From the NCBI GenBank assembly GCA_003151745.1, contig PLYJ01000044.1, forward strand, positions 1-48,764: DNA of 48,764 bases, given 5' to 3'. How positions within the stretch are numbered: the stretch's first letter is position 1; each line of letters opens with the position of its first letter. This document shows, in pieces, positions 26,642-34,195 of this stretch. The notes beneath the pieces are model-generated. The model saw only the letters and a program-made list of their open reading frames with translations, did not search any database and was not told where the DNA came from. Position numbers and translations under genes: made by a program. Source of the stretch: Bacteroidota bacterium. GTDB lineage: Bacteria; Bacteroidota; Bacteroidia; AKYH767-A; 2013-40CM-41-45.

Positions 26642-26712
26642 AATATTTAAGGTTTAATGTTTAAGGCTAAAGTTTAAAGTTAGCCAACCTCAAACATTAA
26701 ACCTTAAATATT
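26642..26712. repeat. Compound palindrome of TTTAAGG words
   Basis: Two 25-nt arms (26642-26666 and 26688-26712) pair with a single mismatch. An inner stem GGCTAA (26665-26670) with TTAGCC (26680-26685) caps the structure. It separates the large PpiC gene from the downstream lipoprotein gene and could end or attenuate transcription between them. Confidence 0.85.
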
Positions 26713-26731
26713 AAACCTTGAACTGATTTAC

Positions 26732-28708
26732 TTATTTATGCACCAGTGAACTCACAACATCATCGTTCACCTTCACAGGATATTTCTTCCTGAGAGATTC
26801 AATCCACTCCTTTTCAAGATAGGTTTGGTAATCTGCTGTAATAAGGCCTTTGGCTTCATCCAATGTTTTAGGCTGAGAAGGAAGTACGTCTTTTACATCT
26901 ACGAATACAACTTGTGTACCCTTAGTCATATCCTTCGTCACGCCTTTTTCCCATTTAATACCATCTACAACATCGTTATCTCCTTTTGCAAACTTACCCG
27001 ATTTAACCTGCAGGTTAAGCTGGGAATCTTTATTAATGATCTTCATGAGTGAATCAGCATCAATGCCCGGAGATTTCTTCATCGTTGCATGAACTTCTTT
27101 TGCAACCTGTGAATTGGCGCAGGTATATACAACAGCATTTACACGATTAGGCCACATATAATTGCTCTTATTCTTGGCATAAAAATCAGCCAAGCCTGTT
27201 GAATCCTTCACAGCTTTTGTCCATACCTTCTTATCCGTCAGTTCAAATAGCAAAATGCCATCGCGGTATTCCTGCATGAGCGATTTAAATTCAGAGAAGT
27301 TGTCATCAAGTTTTGATTCTTCATAATTCATACAGGTTTCATTAATGAAATCGTTGTAAAGATTTCTTGCAATTACTTCCGGAAGTGAACTTGATTTCTT
27401 AGGCTCATGGGCTTCTACATATTTAGCAAAATCAGCCTGGGTGAATTTCTTCTCTCCCGACTTATCAGTTAAGCTAAACATCGGTTTGTTAAGCTTTCCT
27501 GCCTTTTCTATTGCCCATTTGCCTTGTGCAAGAGTAGAATCAATAACCTTCATAAACTCATCTACTACTTTTGGATATTGCTTAAATTGGTATTTTGCCT
27601 TAATTGAGTTTATCTTGGAAGCTTTGCTGAGATCGCTGCGCGAATCCTTGCTTACTTTTGATTTCAAATCATTTTGCATTTCTTCATATTTGCCAATTGG
27701 CTTACGCTCAATCAGCTTAACAATATGCCATCCGTAAGAAGTTTTGATGGGCATTGAATAATCTCCCACATTCTTCAAATCATAACAGGCCTTATCGAAC
27801 TCAGGCATCATGCGGCCTGCGCCAAAAGGAGGAAGCACACCACCGTTTTTACCTGAACCCTGGTCGTCGCTGAATTGTTTTGCAAGATCTTCAAAGCTGC
27901 CGCCGGCTTTGAGCTTGTTATATATTTCATCTATTTTATCTTTTGCTTTGGTGCTGTCGGCAGCATTTGCGTTAGCAGCTACTTTAACCATAATATGTGC
28001 CACCTTCACTTCGCCCATAGCAGGGCGTTTATCAGTCACCTTTATCAGGTGATAACCGAATCGCGTACGCACGGGCATTGTAACCTCACCAAGCTTAGCA
28101 TTATATGCTGCGCTTTCAAAAGTATAAACCATAGACAGAGCCGTGAAATAACCTAAGTCGCCACCATTGTCCTTAACCGATTTATCCTCCGATTTCTCCT
28201 TTGCCTCCTTTGTAAACTCTGCGCCCTTCATAATATCATCGCGAATCTTCATTATCTTGTTATAAGCTATAAGCGTATCCTGTGGCTTTGCATCAGGAGC
28301 ACACAAAATGAGGATATGGCTGGCGCGCACATCCCATTTCAGGCGGTCGTAAGCTTCCTTTACTAAGTTGTCTGTTACATCTTTATCAACAAGATAAGGC
28401 TGTGCAAGCTGCTTGCGGTACCCACCAAGCTCATCTTTAAAAGACTGCGCTGTGTCCATACCCAATTCCATGGCCTCTTTCACTTTCAACTTGTAGTTGA
28501 TGTAAAGCTGGAGATAGTCATCAATGGATTTGCGGTCGAAAGCAAGATCTTTCGTGTTGTTTTTCTTGTAAACACGTTCAAATTCAGACTTGCTGATATT
28601 TTCGCCTGCTACTGAAAGAAGCACCGGATCAGCACCCTGAGCCAATACTCGCTGCGAAAGCTGGATAACAAACAAAACAATAATAAAGGACAATAAGTTA
28701 CGCTTCAT
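26732..28708 (-). CDS. Large PpiC/SurA-type peptidyl-prolyl isomerase
   Basis: A periplasmic folding factor of 658 residues. It has a signal peptide (about 1-23, ending RVLAQG), then the N-terminal SurA-like helix region (VLLSVAGENISKSEFERVYKK), two parvulin domains (about 126-225, start VRASHILI; and 233-340, start VKVAHIMVK), and a C-terminal helical half (about 345-658) that may bind clients. It has two GGDLGYF/GGVLPPFG-type loops, one per parvulin domain, so both look catalytically plausible. It is first of the three SurA-like genes in transcription order. Confidence 0.9.
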   Translation of the reverse strand: MKRNLLSFIIVLFVIQLSQRVLAQGADPVLLSVAGENISKSEFERVYKKNNTKDLAFDRKSIDDYLQLYINYKLKVKEAMELGMDTAQSFKDELGGYRKQLAQPYLVDKDVTDNLVKEAYDRLKWDVRASHILILCAPDAKPQDTLIAYNKIMKIRDDIMKGAEFTKEAKEKSEDKSVKDNGGDLGYFTALSMVYTFESAAYNAKLGEVTMPVRTRFGYHLIKVTDKRPAMGEVKVAHIMVKVAANANAADSTKAKDKIDEIYNKLKAGGSFEDLAKQFSDDQGSGKNGGVLPPFGAGRMMPEFDKACYDLKNVGDYSMPIKTSYGWHIVKLIERKPIGKYEEMQNDLKSKVSKDSRSDLSKASKINSIKAKYQFKQYPKVVDEFMKVIDSTLAQGKWAIEKAGKLNKPMFSLTDKSGEKKFTQADFAKYVEAHEPKKSSSLPEVIARNLYNDFINETCMNYEESKLDDNFSEFKSLMQEYRDGILLFELTDKKVWTKAVKDSTGLADFYAKNKSNYMWPNRVNAVVYTCANSQVAKEVHATMKKSPGIDADSLMKIINKDSQLNLQVKSGKFAKGDNDVVDGIKWEKGVTKDMTKGTQVVFVDVKDVLPSQPKTLDEAKGLITADYQTYLEKEWIESLRKKYPVKVNDDVVSSLVHK

Positions 28709-28948
28709 AGTAATACCTGTTTTTTTAGGGAGCGCAAATTTAGTTAAAGTAAGTTACCAGCAAAATATATTATGAATGAAGGAAGATAAAAAAACAGGTA
28801 GGTTCAATGTTCAATATTTAACCGCCTGAGCAACTGCAGGAGGTTATTAAGTTATTAAAGGCAGATGAAGGATTGAAACAAAAATATAGATAAATTAGAG
28901 GCCTATCTTGCAATAAATTTAAACGATAAAAATTAAACCCAAAACCAA

Positions 28949-29235
28949 ATGAAAAAAACAAAAATTATTTACTGGATTTTAACAGGATTGCTGGCTGGTG
29001 TAATGCTCATGTCGGCAATTACAAGCATTATGTGCGCTCCTTCAGCAGTTGATTTACAAGAATTAAGGAATGGGCTTATGCCGGATTTACTTTTGATCTG
29101 ATAGCGGCTACCTATTCAAGCATTGCTATCGGTGAGCCCGCCAATCATTGGATGTTCATGCTCATCTTTATTGCTTTGGCGGCAGGCTCGTATATTTTCT
29201 ATCACAAAAAATTGAGAGAAGGTACTTCTAAGTAA
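28949..29235 (+). pseudogene. DoxX-like membrane protein gene, internally deleted
   Basis: The first frame reads MKKTKIIYWILTGLLAGV...SAITSIMCAPSAVDL, typical of the N-terminal TM helix of small DoxX-like proteins. A shift of frame near 29055-29065 then gives RIKEWAYAGFTFDLIAATYS...GSYIFYHKKL and a stop, matching the C-terminal half of the same family. The middle segment with the second helix is missing (about 30-40 residues by family length). The original frame stops at 29101. It is best read as a recent deletion that broke the gene. Confidence 0.75.
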
Positions 29236-29241
29236 TAATCA

Positions 29242-29272
29242 ATTGGCAATATAAGGTATTAAATTATCTTTG
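29242..29272 (+). promoter_or_regulatory. Bacteroidota-type promoter of tRNA-Arg
   Basis: ATTG (29242-29245), 19 bp, then TATCTTTG (29265-29272) fits the TTTG-N19-TAnnTTTG promoter of Bacteroidota sigma-A. The tRNA starts 14 bp downstream of the -7 element. Confidence 0.75.
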
Positions 29273-29286
29273 CGCCCTCAAAAATT

Positions 29287-29360
29287 GGTCCCGTAGCTTA
29301 ACTGAATAGAGCATCTGACTACGGATCAGAAGGTTGGGGGTTTGAATCCCTCCGGGATCA
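29287..29360 (+). tRNA. tRNA-Arg (anticodon ACG)
   Basis: A 74-nt cloverleaf. Acceptor GGTCCCG (29287-29293) pairs with CGGGATC (29353-29359), discriminator A. The anticodon stem TCTGA/TCAGA encloses the loop CTACGGA, giving anticodon ACG (arginine, CGU). The T arm GGGGG/CCCTC encloses TTTGAAT. It marks the left border of the accessory island; tRNA-Arg genes are common integration sites. Confidence 0.95.
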
Positions 29361-29363
29361 CTA

Positions 29364-29540
29364 ATGTACCTTTGAAACCCTTGCAGGCGTGGAGTTTGCG
29401 AGGGTTTTCGTTTTTCAGGTAAAACATAGGTAAAACATTTGGATATTTTACATTTGATTGCATACCTCTGAAACCCGCATTGGTAGCGACATTCAGGGCT
29501 TTCGATTTTTCGGAAAAGTGGTACAACATTTCAATCAAAT
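29364..29540. repeat. Two diverged att-like repeats after tRNA-Arg
   Basis: Unit 1 (about 29364-29436) has TTTGAAACCC, a GAGGGTTTTCG segment and two GGTAAAACAT words. Unit 2 (about 29462-29535) has TCTGAAACCC, AGGGCTTTCGATTTTTCGG and GGTACAACATTT in the same order. Such sequence is what I expect 3' of tRNA genes used by tyrosine integrases in Bacteroidota, and two units suggest two past integration events. The boundaries are approximate. Confidence 0.5.
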
Positions 29541-30054
29541 AAACAGGTACAAGATACATTCATTTGCTTCAAAATGCAAGGAATATTTCAACTATTTATC
29601 AACAGCAAACCCGCACCGGAAGAGACATGCAGATAAATTTCCGCTCTTGATTTTCTTGCTTTTCTCTTTGCGTATCGGTTCAATTTGGAAACGCAAGAGC
29701 AGAGATTTTTCCGCTTCCCTTCTCCTGGTCGGTTCGGTTAAACAGATATGCCGCATTTTTTCTTCTTCATTAGGTCTTTACGCTCGGTTTCAAGGTCGCA
29801 CGGAATCCATTAAGGGAAATACTCCAAACGCAAAAAGCCATTGAAAACGCTTAGGCAACCATTTATTCGTGGGAGGGCTGAATTGCAAGGTTGATGGTCA
29901 AATTTTTTTATTCACCTAAAATTATTCATAAAAAAAATTGAAATCACCCGAAGGGCTTGACCTTGAAAGGGCGTTGGCGGGATTATCTTTGCCTAAGTGT
30001 TTGCAAGGGCGGAAAGAAAAATAATTCCTATAAAATTTTTAAAGATTTGTTTTT
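29541..30054. other. Gene-free stretch at island left end
   Basis: There is no credible gene. A plus-strand frame over 29458-29844 has atypical composition and no recognisable domain, so it is not called. The only signal is a promoter-like pair near 29962-29991. Confidence 0.5.
29962..29991 (+). promoter_or_regulatory. Promoter-like element facing FN3-like gene B antisense
   Basis: CTTG (29962-29965), 18 bp, then TATCTTTG (29984-29991) closely fits the Bacteroidota promoter. It points into the 3' end of the minus-strand gene B, with no plus-strand gene beyond, so it could drive an antisense or small RNA. Confidence 0.4.
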
Positions 30055-30714
30055 TTAAGGAAGAAGAGCAACGGATGCTAAACACACATCGCTTGTAACT
30101 CCGGCACCGGAAGCGCCAACGGGAACAACCCAAAAGTAATATGTGTTAAGTGTAAGGCCGCTCTGAATGATTGAAGTTTTTGTGACTGTGGCGACTAATG
30201 CTGCGGTTGAAAAAGTTGAAACCGTATTACGATATACGTTGTATGCGTTTACAACGCCGTAGGCGGTGTCTAAGGGACGTTTCCAACGTAGTTTGACTTG
30301 ACCGTAGCTGATGGTCTTAGAAAGGAACTGACGAAGATTTTGGACAGCAGGCAGCGGTCCCGTTAAACTTTTAGGGTTCTTGATCTCCCAACCGCATGAA
30401 ACGAACGCAGTTTCGTTGTAAGGCGTTGTGATTTCACAATAGTTTGCTAACGCTGTGAGGTCAATCATTAATGTTGCACGGGCTGTGAGCAACTCGACGT
30501 GGGTTTGATGTGATCCACGGTTGCCGACAGAACCCCAGGCGGTTACTTTATTAGAGAAGGCGGTAAGATCGGTTTGAATTGTTGCAAGCGGTGGATTTGG
30601 CGTTGCATAGAAAGCGTTGCCAGTCAGGTTGGTTATCAAGGCAGTGGTAAATGATTCAAGGGCTGTATTTGACAGCCTTGCTAAGCGGAGCTTTATTGTT
30701 GGCTTATTTTGCAT
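30055..30714 (-). CDS. FN3-like protein, WGxxGNRGSH family (copy B)
   Basis: A 219-residue member of the four-copy family. The N-terminal helical part contains WGSVGNRGSHQTHVELL, and the C-terminal FN3-like part contains VKLRWKRPLD, VNAYNVYRNT and TYYFWVVPVG. A longer frame reaches 30777, but the ATG at 30712-30714 (MQNKPTIKLRLAR) aligns with the starts of the other copies and gives the same length, so I use it. It is the most diverged copy of the island, nearest the tRNA. It has no signal peptide and its function is unknown. Confidence 0.75.
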   Translation of the reverse strand: MQNKPTIKLRLARLSNTALESFTTALITNLTGNAFYATPNPPLATIQTDLTAFSNKVTAWGSVGNRGSHQTHVELLTARATLMIDLTALANYCEITTPYNETAFVSCGWEIKNPKSLTGPLPAVQNLRQFLSKTISYGQVKLRWKRPLDTAYGVVNAYNVYRNTVSTFSTAALVATVTKTSIIQSGLTLNTYYFWVVPVGASGAGVTSDVCLASVALLP

Positions 30715-31325
30715 GAATAGCGATACTATAAACCTGATAAATTTCCGAATGTGTTTCATCAGATTTTTAATGACCATAAAATTACGACAAGCTACTGAAT
30801 ATAGTTATGTCAATCGTTGCGCAATAAGAGGCATAACGGTATTTCCTAAACCATATTCACCTGAAAATAGAGAAATGATGTCTTAATCGCCAAAAAAGTA
30901 GTGTTACTTTTTATCAATGTCAGCTAACAAAGCAAAAAAGTAAGACTACTTTTTATTGATGTGAGTTGTGTTTGAATTTAGTTGAGATTTTATCGGAACG
31001 AAGTGAGATTAAATCGAAACAAGGTTGTTTATGTTCCTTGCCGGGTAACATATTGTCGAATCAAATTAAGTCAACCGCAAAACAAGGCAACATATAGCGA
31101 AAGCAGATACAGACATTCTTAATCCAATAACAGATTTCCTTTTTGCCTCTTTGGTTATAAGGGGTGGGCGGGCGGGGAAGGCAAGGCAAGGGTGGCGACT
31201 GAAGGCAGGAAAAAAATTGGTTGGGTGGAATGAAGCACTGTTAATTTGCTTTCATACGTTGGCAATGAGGGATGGCGAAAGCAAATTGCAGGGCGAAATG
31301 GAACGAAGCGTAGGAATTTTTTTGC

Positions 31326-31960
31326 TGACTGAATGGAGCTACTCTTGCGTGCGTTGCTGAAGTGAGAGAAATGAATGAAGTGAAGTAGAGAAGCGGAACG
31401 GAGACGAACGAAGAGAGACGAAGTGCAGCGGAACGGATGAACGTAATGAATGAACTGACTGCAAGCAAAGGATGATTTTCATTTTCCTTTATTTCCTTTT
31501 CGCTTTGTTTTCTTTTTTCGATTCCTATATATCTTCCAATAGGGCGCTTGCTGTACGTCCTTTTCAAGGTTCATACTTACTGATTGATCGCCAACAGGGT
31601 ATTTTATGTGTTTGCCTTTGGAAGATTTATTTTTCTTCACGTCTTTTCCTTTTTCCAAAGGTATTGCTTTGAAGTTTTAATTGTGCAGTTGCGCGGGATG
31701 GCAAAAGCAGGTCTGTGACTGAATGGAGTTTCCGGCGAAGCGGAAACGAAATGAAGGAACAGTGCTGCGTGCGGTGTCGAAACGTGAGAACGAAACGAAT
31801 GAACGTCTGACGAAAGGAACGGAATGGAGTCGAACGAAGGGAGACGAAATGAAGAGGATTGAGGAAATAGAGAATGAAGTTGAGTGAACGGGTTGCAGAC
31901 ACAAGGAAAGTGTGAGGGAATTTTATTTTTTTATTTCCTGCATTTATTTTCTTCCTTTCT
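31326..31960. repeat. Duplicated purine-then-pyrimidine segments
   Basis: The identical 13-mer TGACTGAATGGAG occurs at 31326-31338 and 31716-31728. Each is followed by a TGCGTGCG-type word, about 100-150 bases of GAACGAAG-like purine DNA containing GAGACGAA, then a GCAAG/GCAGACA word and a T/C-rich run with TTTATTTCC. The order is the same in both, so the segments look like diverged direct duplicates. Confidence 0.55.
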
Positions 31961-32018
31961 TATTTGAGCGTTGGGAAAAATTGAATCAGGTTATACAGCC
32001 TTGAGCCAGTAGTGGGAG

Positions 32019-32049
32019 AGCGGTTGCAATATTTCATTGCAATTCCGCT
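32019..32049 (+). other. Hairpin with bulge in gene-free DNA
   Basis: AGCGGTTGCAAT (32019-32030) pairs with ATTGCAA (32036-32042) and, after a TT bulge, CCGCT (32045-32049). The stem is 12 bp with a 5-nt loop. It is one of several strong hairpins in the purine-rich block. Confidence 0.7.
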
Positions 32050-32384
32050 GTGCTGTGAGCCGTCTTGCGAGTGGAGCAAAGGGGGGAAGCAAAGAAAGTG
32101 TAGTTTTTCACGGAACGTTTGCGACCTCTGTTCTTCACACAAGGGATGTCGTTTTTTTTGTTCCATTAAGTAAAAGAGAAAAGATTACAAAAAAGACGAC
32201 AGCCCGCAGCCCTTTTGCGACAGCAGGCGAGCACAAAACAATTGCGGCGGAGGACGGCAGGCAGAGTGAACGGATTGAAGCGAAAACTTGCAGCGAAAAG
32301 TAGTTGAACTGTGCCTGCCGGACTGAGTAGCCGCAAGATGACGACGACGAAATGAACTGCAAGCACTGTGACAACTTTTGCTTT

Positions 32385-32457
32385 TTCAGCAAACCCGCAG
32401 GGCATGAGGCTTCCTGCCTACCATAAGTAAGTTATAAAGAAAGGCAGGGTTGCTGAA
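32385..32457 (+). other. Nested hairpin in gene-free DNA
   Basis: TTCAGCAAACCC (32385-32396) pairs with GGGTTGCTGAA (32447-32457) with one bulged A. Inside, CCTGCCT (32413-32419) can pair with AGGCAGG (32442-32448), sharing two bases with the outer stem. The arrangement is what a structured RNA would show. Confidence 0.6.
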
Positions 32458-32642
32458 TGAGTTGGCGCTGTGCTTTGCGGAATGAGGAGGAGGAACACAT
32501 TATAACCTGTTCAATTTTTGTGCGGTGGGCGTTTTCTTTTTTTCTTCATGAGTAAAGGCGTGGTGCAACACACACCATAAGTTTTAGTTTTTAGTTTCTT
32601 GTTTGGGATTTCTTCGCTGCGTTTGGAATGACTGGAAAAGAT

Positions 32643-32669
32643 AAAGCCCCACTTTTTGGGCGGGGCTTT
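32643..32669 (-). terminator. Terminator of FN3-like gene C
   Basis: AAAGCCCC (32643-32650) pairs perfectly with GGGGCTTT (32662-32669) around an 11-nt loop, 31 bp past the stop of gene C. On the minus strand it is followed by TTTATCTTTT-like sequence. It is a good intrinsic terminator. Confidence 0.75.
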
Positions 32670-32699
32670 TAGATTTAAGAGAATTAGAACCGGAAATTC

Positions 32700-33386
32700 T
32701 TACATGCTTGGAACGGTTACCGTTACAGCGTTAGATAATACTCCTTCACCATTGGTGTTTAAAGGAACAATCCAATATGACCATGTTACGGAAGCACTTG
32801 TGCTATTGGTATCAATGAAGGATGATTTTGTAGTTGTTGCTATCTGCTTAGCAGCAGAGAAAACGACTGTTGTTCCTCTATATATGTTGTAAGATTTAAC
32901 GTTACCGGCTGTTGCAGTGTTAAGCGGTTTTTTCCATTTTATCTTAACCTGGTTGCCGTTGAGCTTGCGCGAAACGAAGTTGTGAAAGCTCTGCACCATT
33001 TGAAGAACGCCTTGCGGATTCTTTGGATTTGAAAACTGATAACCGCTTGTTACGATTATTGCACCCATTGCATTATAATCGCTACCTGCTGCTGTCTGTA
33101 CGGTGTTCTGCACATATTGAGCAAGTGATTTCAGCATTTGCGAAAGCGTTAGCGCCTTTTGGCGAAGATCAACAAGCGAAGCATGGGAGCCACGATTTCC
33201 TTTAGAACCCCAAACAGCAATGGCGGTTTCAACGTCTGTAACAGCGGATTGAAGCGAAAGCAATGTTGGTGATGGGGTTGTGAAATTTGCGTTGCCAGTC
33301 ATGCTAACTACAATACGATTGGCAAGATTGACAAGCCCTGCGTAGGCAGTTGTTCTGAGTTTGATTGCAATGATAGGTTTTGCCAT
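32700..33386 (-). CDS. FN3-like protein, WGxxGNRGSH family (copy C)
   Basis: A 228-residue protein, the downstream member of a tandem pair with copy D. By hand count about 78% of residues are identical over the full equal length, so the pair is a fairly recent duplication. Helical N-terminal half with VWGSKGNRGSHASLVDL (about 58-74). FN3-like C-terminal half with VKIKWKKPLN, VKSYNIYRGTT and WSYWIVPLN, ending VTVTVPSM. No signal peptide, function unknown. An intrinsic terminator lies immediately upstream (end of gene D), and I see no TAnnTTTG element in the gap, so expression of C may need read-through. Confidence 0.85.
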   Translation of the reverse strand: MAKPIIAIKLRTTAYAGLVNLANRIVVSMTGNANFTTPSPTLLSLQSAVTDVETAIAVWGSKGNRGSHASLVDLRQKALTLSQMLKSLAQYVQNTVQTAAGSDYNAMGAIIVTSGYQFSNPKNPQGVLQMVQSFHNFVSRKLNGNQVKIKWKKPLNTATAGNVKSYNIYRGTTVVFSAAKQIATTTKSSFIDTNSTSASVTWSYWIVPLNTNGEGVLSNAVTVTVPSM

Positions 33387-33412
33387 TGTATTAAATTATT
33401 ATTGTTGCTTTG

Positions 33413-33449
33413 AAAAAAAACCCGTTCTGTTTTACCGGAACGGGTTTTT
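33413..33449 (-). terminator. Terminator between FN3-like genes D and C
   Basis: CCCGTTC (33421-33427) pairs perfectly with GAACGGG (33438-33444), flanked by eight A on the left and five T on the right, so it can work on both strands. It lies 20 bp past the stop of gene D and just upstream of gene C. Confidence 0.85.
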
Positions 33450-33469
33450 GAAATATTATTAAGATGATT

Positions 33470-34156
33470 TTACATGCTTGGAACGGTAACCGTTACTGCG
33501 TTGGATACTACTCCTACACCGTTGGTGTTGACGGGAGCAATCCAATATGACCATGATACGGAAGCACTTGTGCTGTTCGTATCAATGAAAGATGTTTTGG
33601 TAGTAGATGCTAACTGCACGGCAGCAGAGAATACAGAAGTTGTTCCCCTGTAAACATTGTAGGATTTAACGTTACCGGCTGATGCAGTGTTAAGTGGCTT
33701 TTTCCATTTCATCTTCACCTGGTTGGCGTTGAGCTTACGCGAAACGAAGTTGTGAAAGCCCTGCACCATCTGAAGAGTGCCTTGCGGATTCTTTGGATTT
33801 GAAAGTTGAAAACCACTTGTAGTGATAACTGCTGCCATCAATGCGTAATCACTTCCGGCTGCTGTTTGGGCGGTGTTCTGCACATACTGAGCAAGTGATT
33901 TAATGGTTTGAGAAAGTGTAAGTGCCTTTGTCTTTAAATCAACAAGGGAAGCGTGAGAACCACGATTGCCTCTTGGCCCCCAAACTGCAATTGCATTAAC
34001 CACATCAGTTATTGCTGTTTGAAGTACGGCAAGTGCCGGTGCCGGGGTTGCGTAACTTAAATTTCCTGTTAAACTTGCAACAACGCGATTGCCAAGATTG
34101 ACAAGTGCTGCGTAAGCAGTAACGCGGGTTTTGATTGCTATAATTGGCTTTGCCAT
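33470..34156 (-). CDS. FN3-like protein, WGxxGNRGSH family (copy D)
   Basis: A 228-residue tandem partner of copy C. Family motif VWGPRGNRGSHASLVDL, followed by a helix rich in Thr/Gln/Leu (ALTLSQTIKSLAQYVQNT). The FN3-like C-terminal domain has VKMKWKKPLN, VKSYNVYRGTT and WSYWIAPVN. The strictly shared features of all four copies are the GNRGSH motif, a SGxxxxNPK/NPG turn in the middle, and the W-x-KPL and YWxxPVN/LN strands of the FN3 part. No secretion signal. A TACATTTG promoter element lies 31 bp upstream on its strand. Confidence 0.85.
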   Translation of the reverse strand: MAKPIIAIKTRVTAYAALVNLGNRVVASLTGNLSYATPAPALAVLQTAITDVVNAIAVWGPRGNRGSHASLVDLKTKALTLSQTIKSLAQYVQNTAQTAAGSDYALMAAVITTSGFQLSNPKNPQGTLQMVQGFHNFVSRKLNANQVKMKWKKPLNTASAGNVKSYNVYRGTTSVFSAAVQLASTTKTSFIDTNSTSASVSWSYWIAPVNTNGVGVVSNAVTVTVPSM

Positions 34157-34187
34157 GGTTAGAAAATTTTATTGTTGATTAACAATA

Positions 34188-34195
34188 CAAATGTA
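34188..34195 (-). promoter_or_regulatory. -7 promoter element of FN3-like gene D
   Basis: TACATTTG on the minus strand matches TAnnTTTG and lies 31 bp before the ATG of gene D. No convincing TTTG element is found 19 bp further upstream, so this is a partial promoter call. Confidence 0.45.

Larger units (their letters stand above)
30715..32642. other. Long purine-rich gene-free structured DNA (block 1)
   Basis: About 1.9 kb without a credible gene. The plus strand is rich in GAACG, CGAAG and GGAG words, and pyrimidine runs follow each purine block. Reverse-strand frames across it are long only because purine-rich DNA avoids stops; their products are Ser/Phe/Arg/Leu-rich low-complexity strings (for example FVSLRSTPFRSF). 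Hairpins include 32019-32049 and 32385-32457. It could encode a long structured RNA or be decayed repeat DNA. Confidence 0.6.

Noticed and set aside
29326-29559. Minus-strand frame overlapping tRNA-Arg, considered as an integrase fragment
   Set aside because: It runs through the tRNA itself and contains no integrase catalytic motif (R..HxxR..Y).
29458-29844. Plus-strand frame of 128 codons after tRNA-Arg
   Set aside because: It begins inside the second att-like unit and has no family resemblance. Composition is unlike the neighbouring genes.
31241-31567. Minus-strand frame of 108 codons in the purine-rich block (and similar frames at 31627-31902, 32135-32392, 34464-35012)
   Set aside because: Products are low-complexity Ser/Phe/Leu/Arg strings that arise because purine-rich plus-strand DNA avoids stops on the complement. 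There are no domains, signals or start context.
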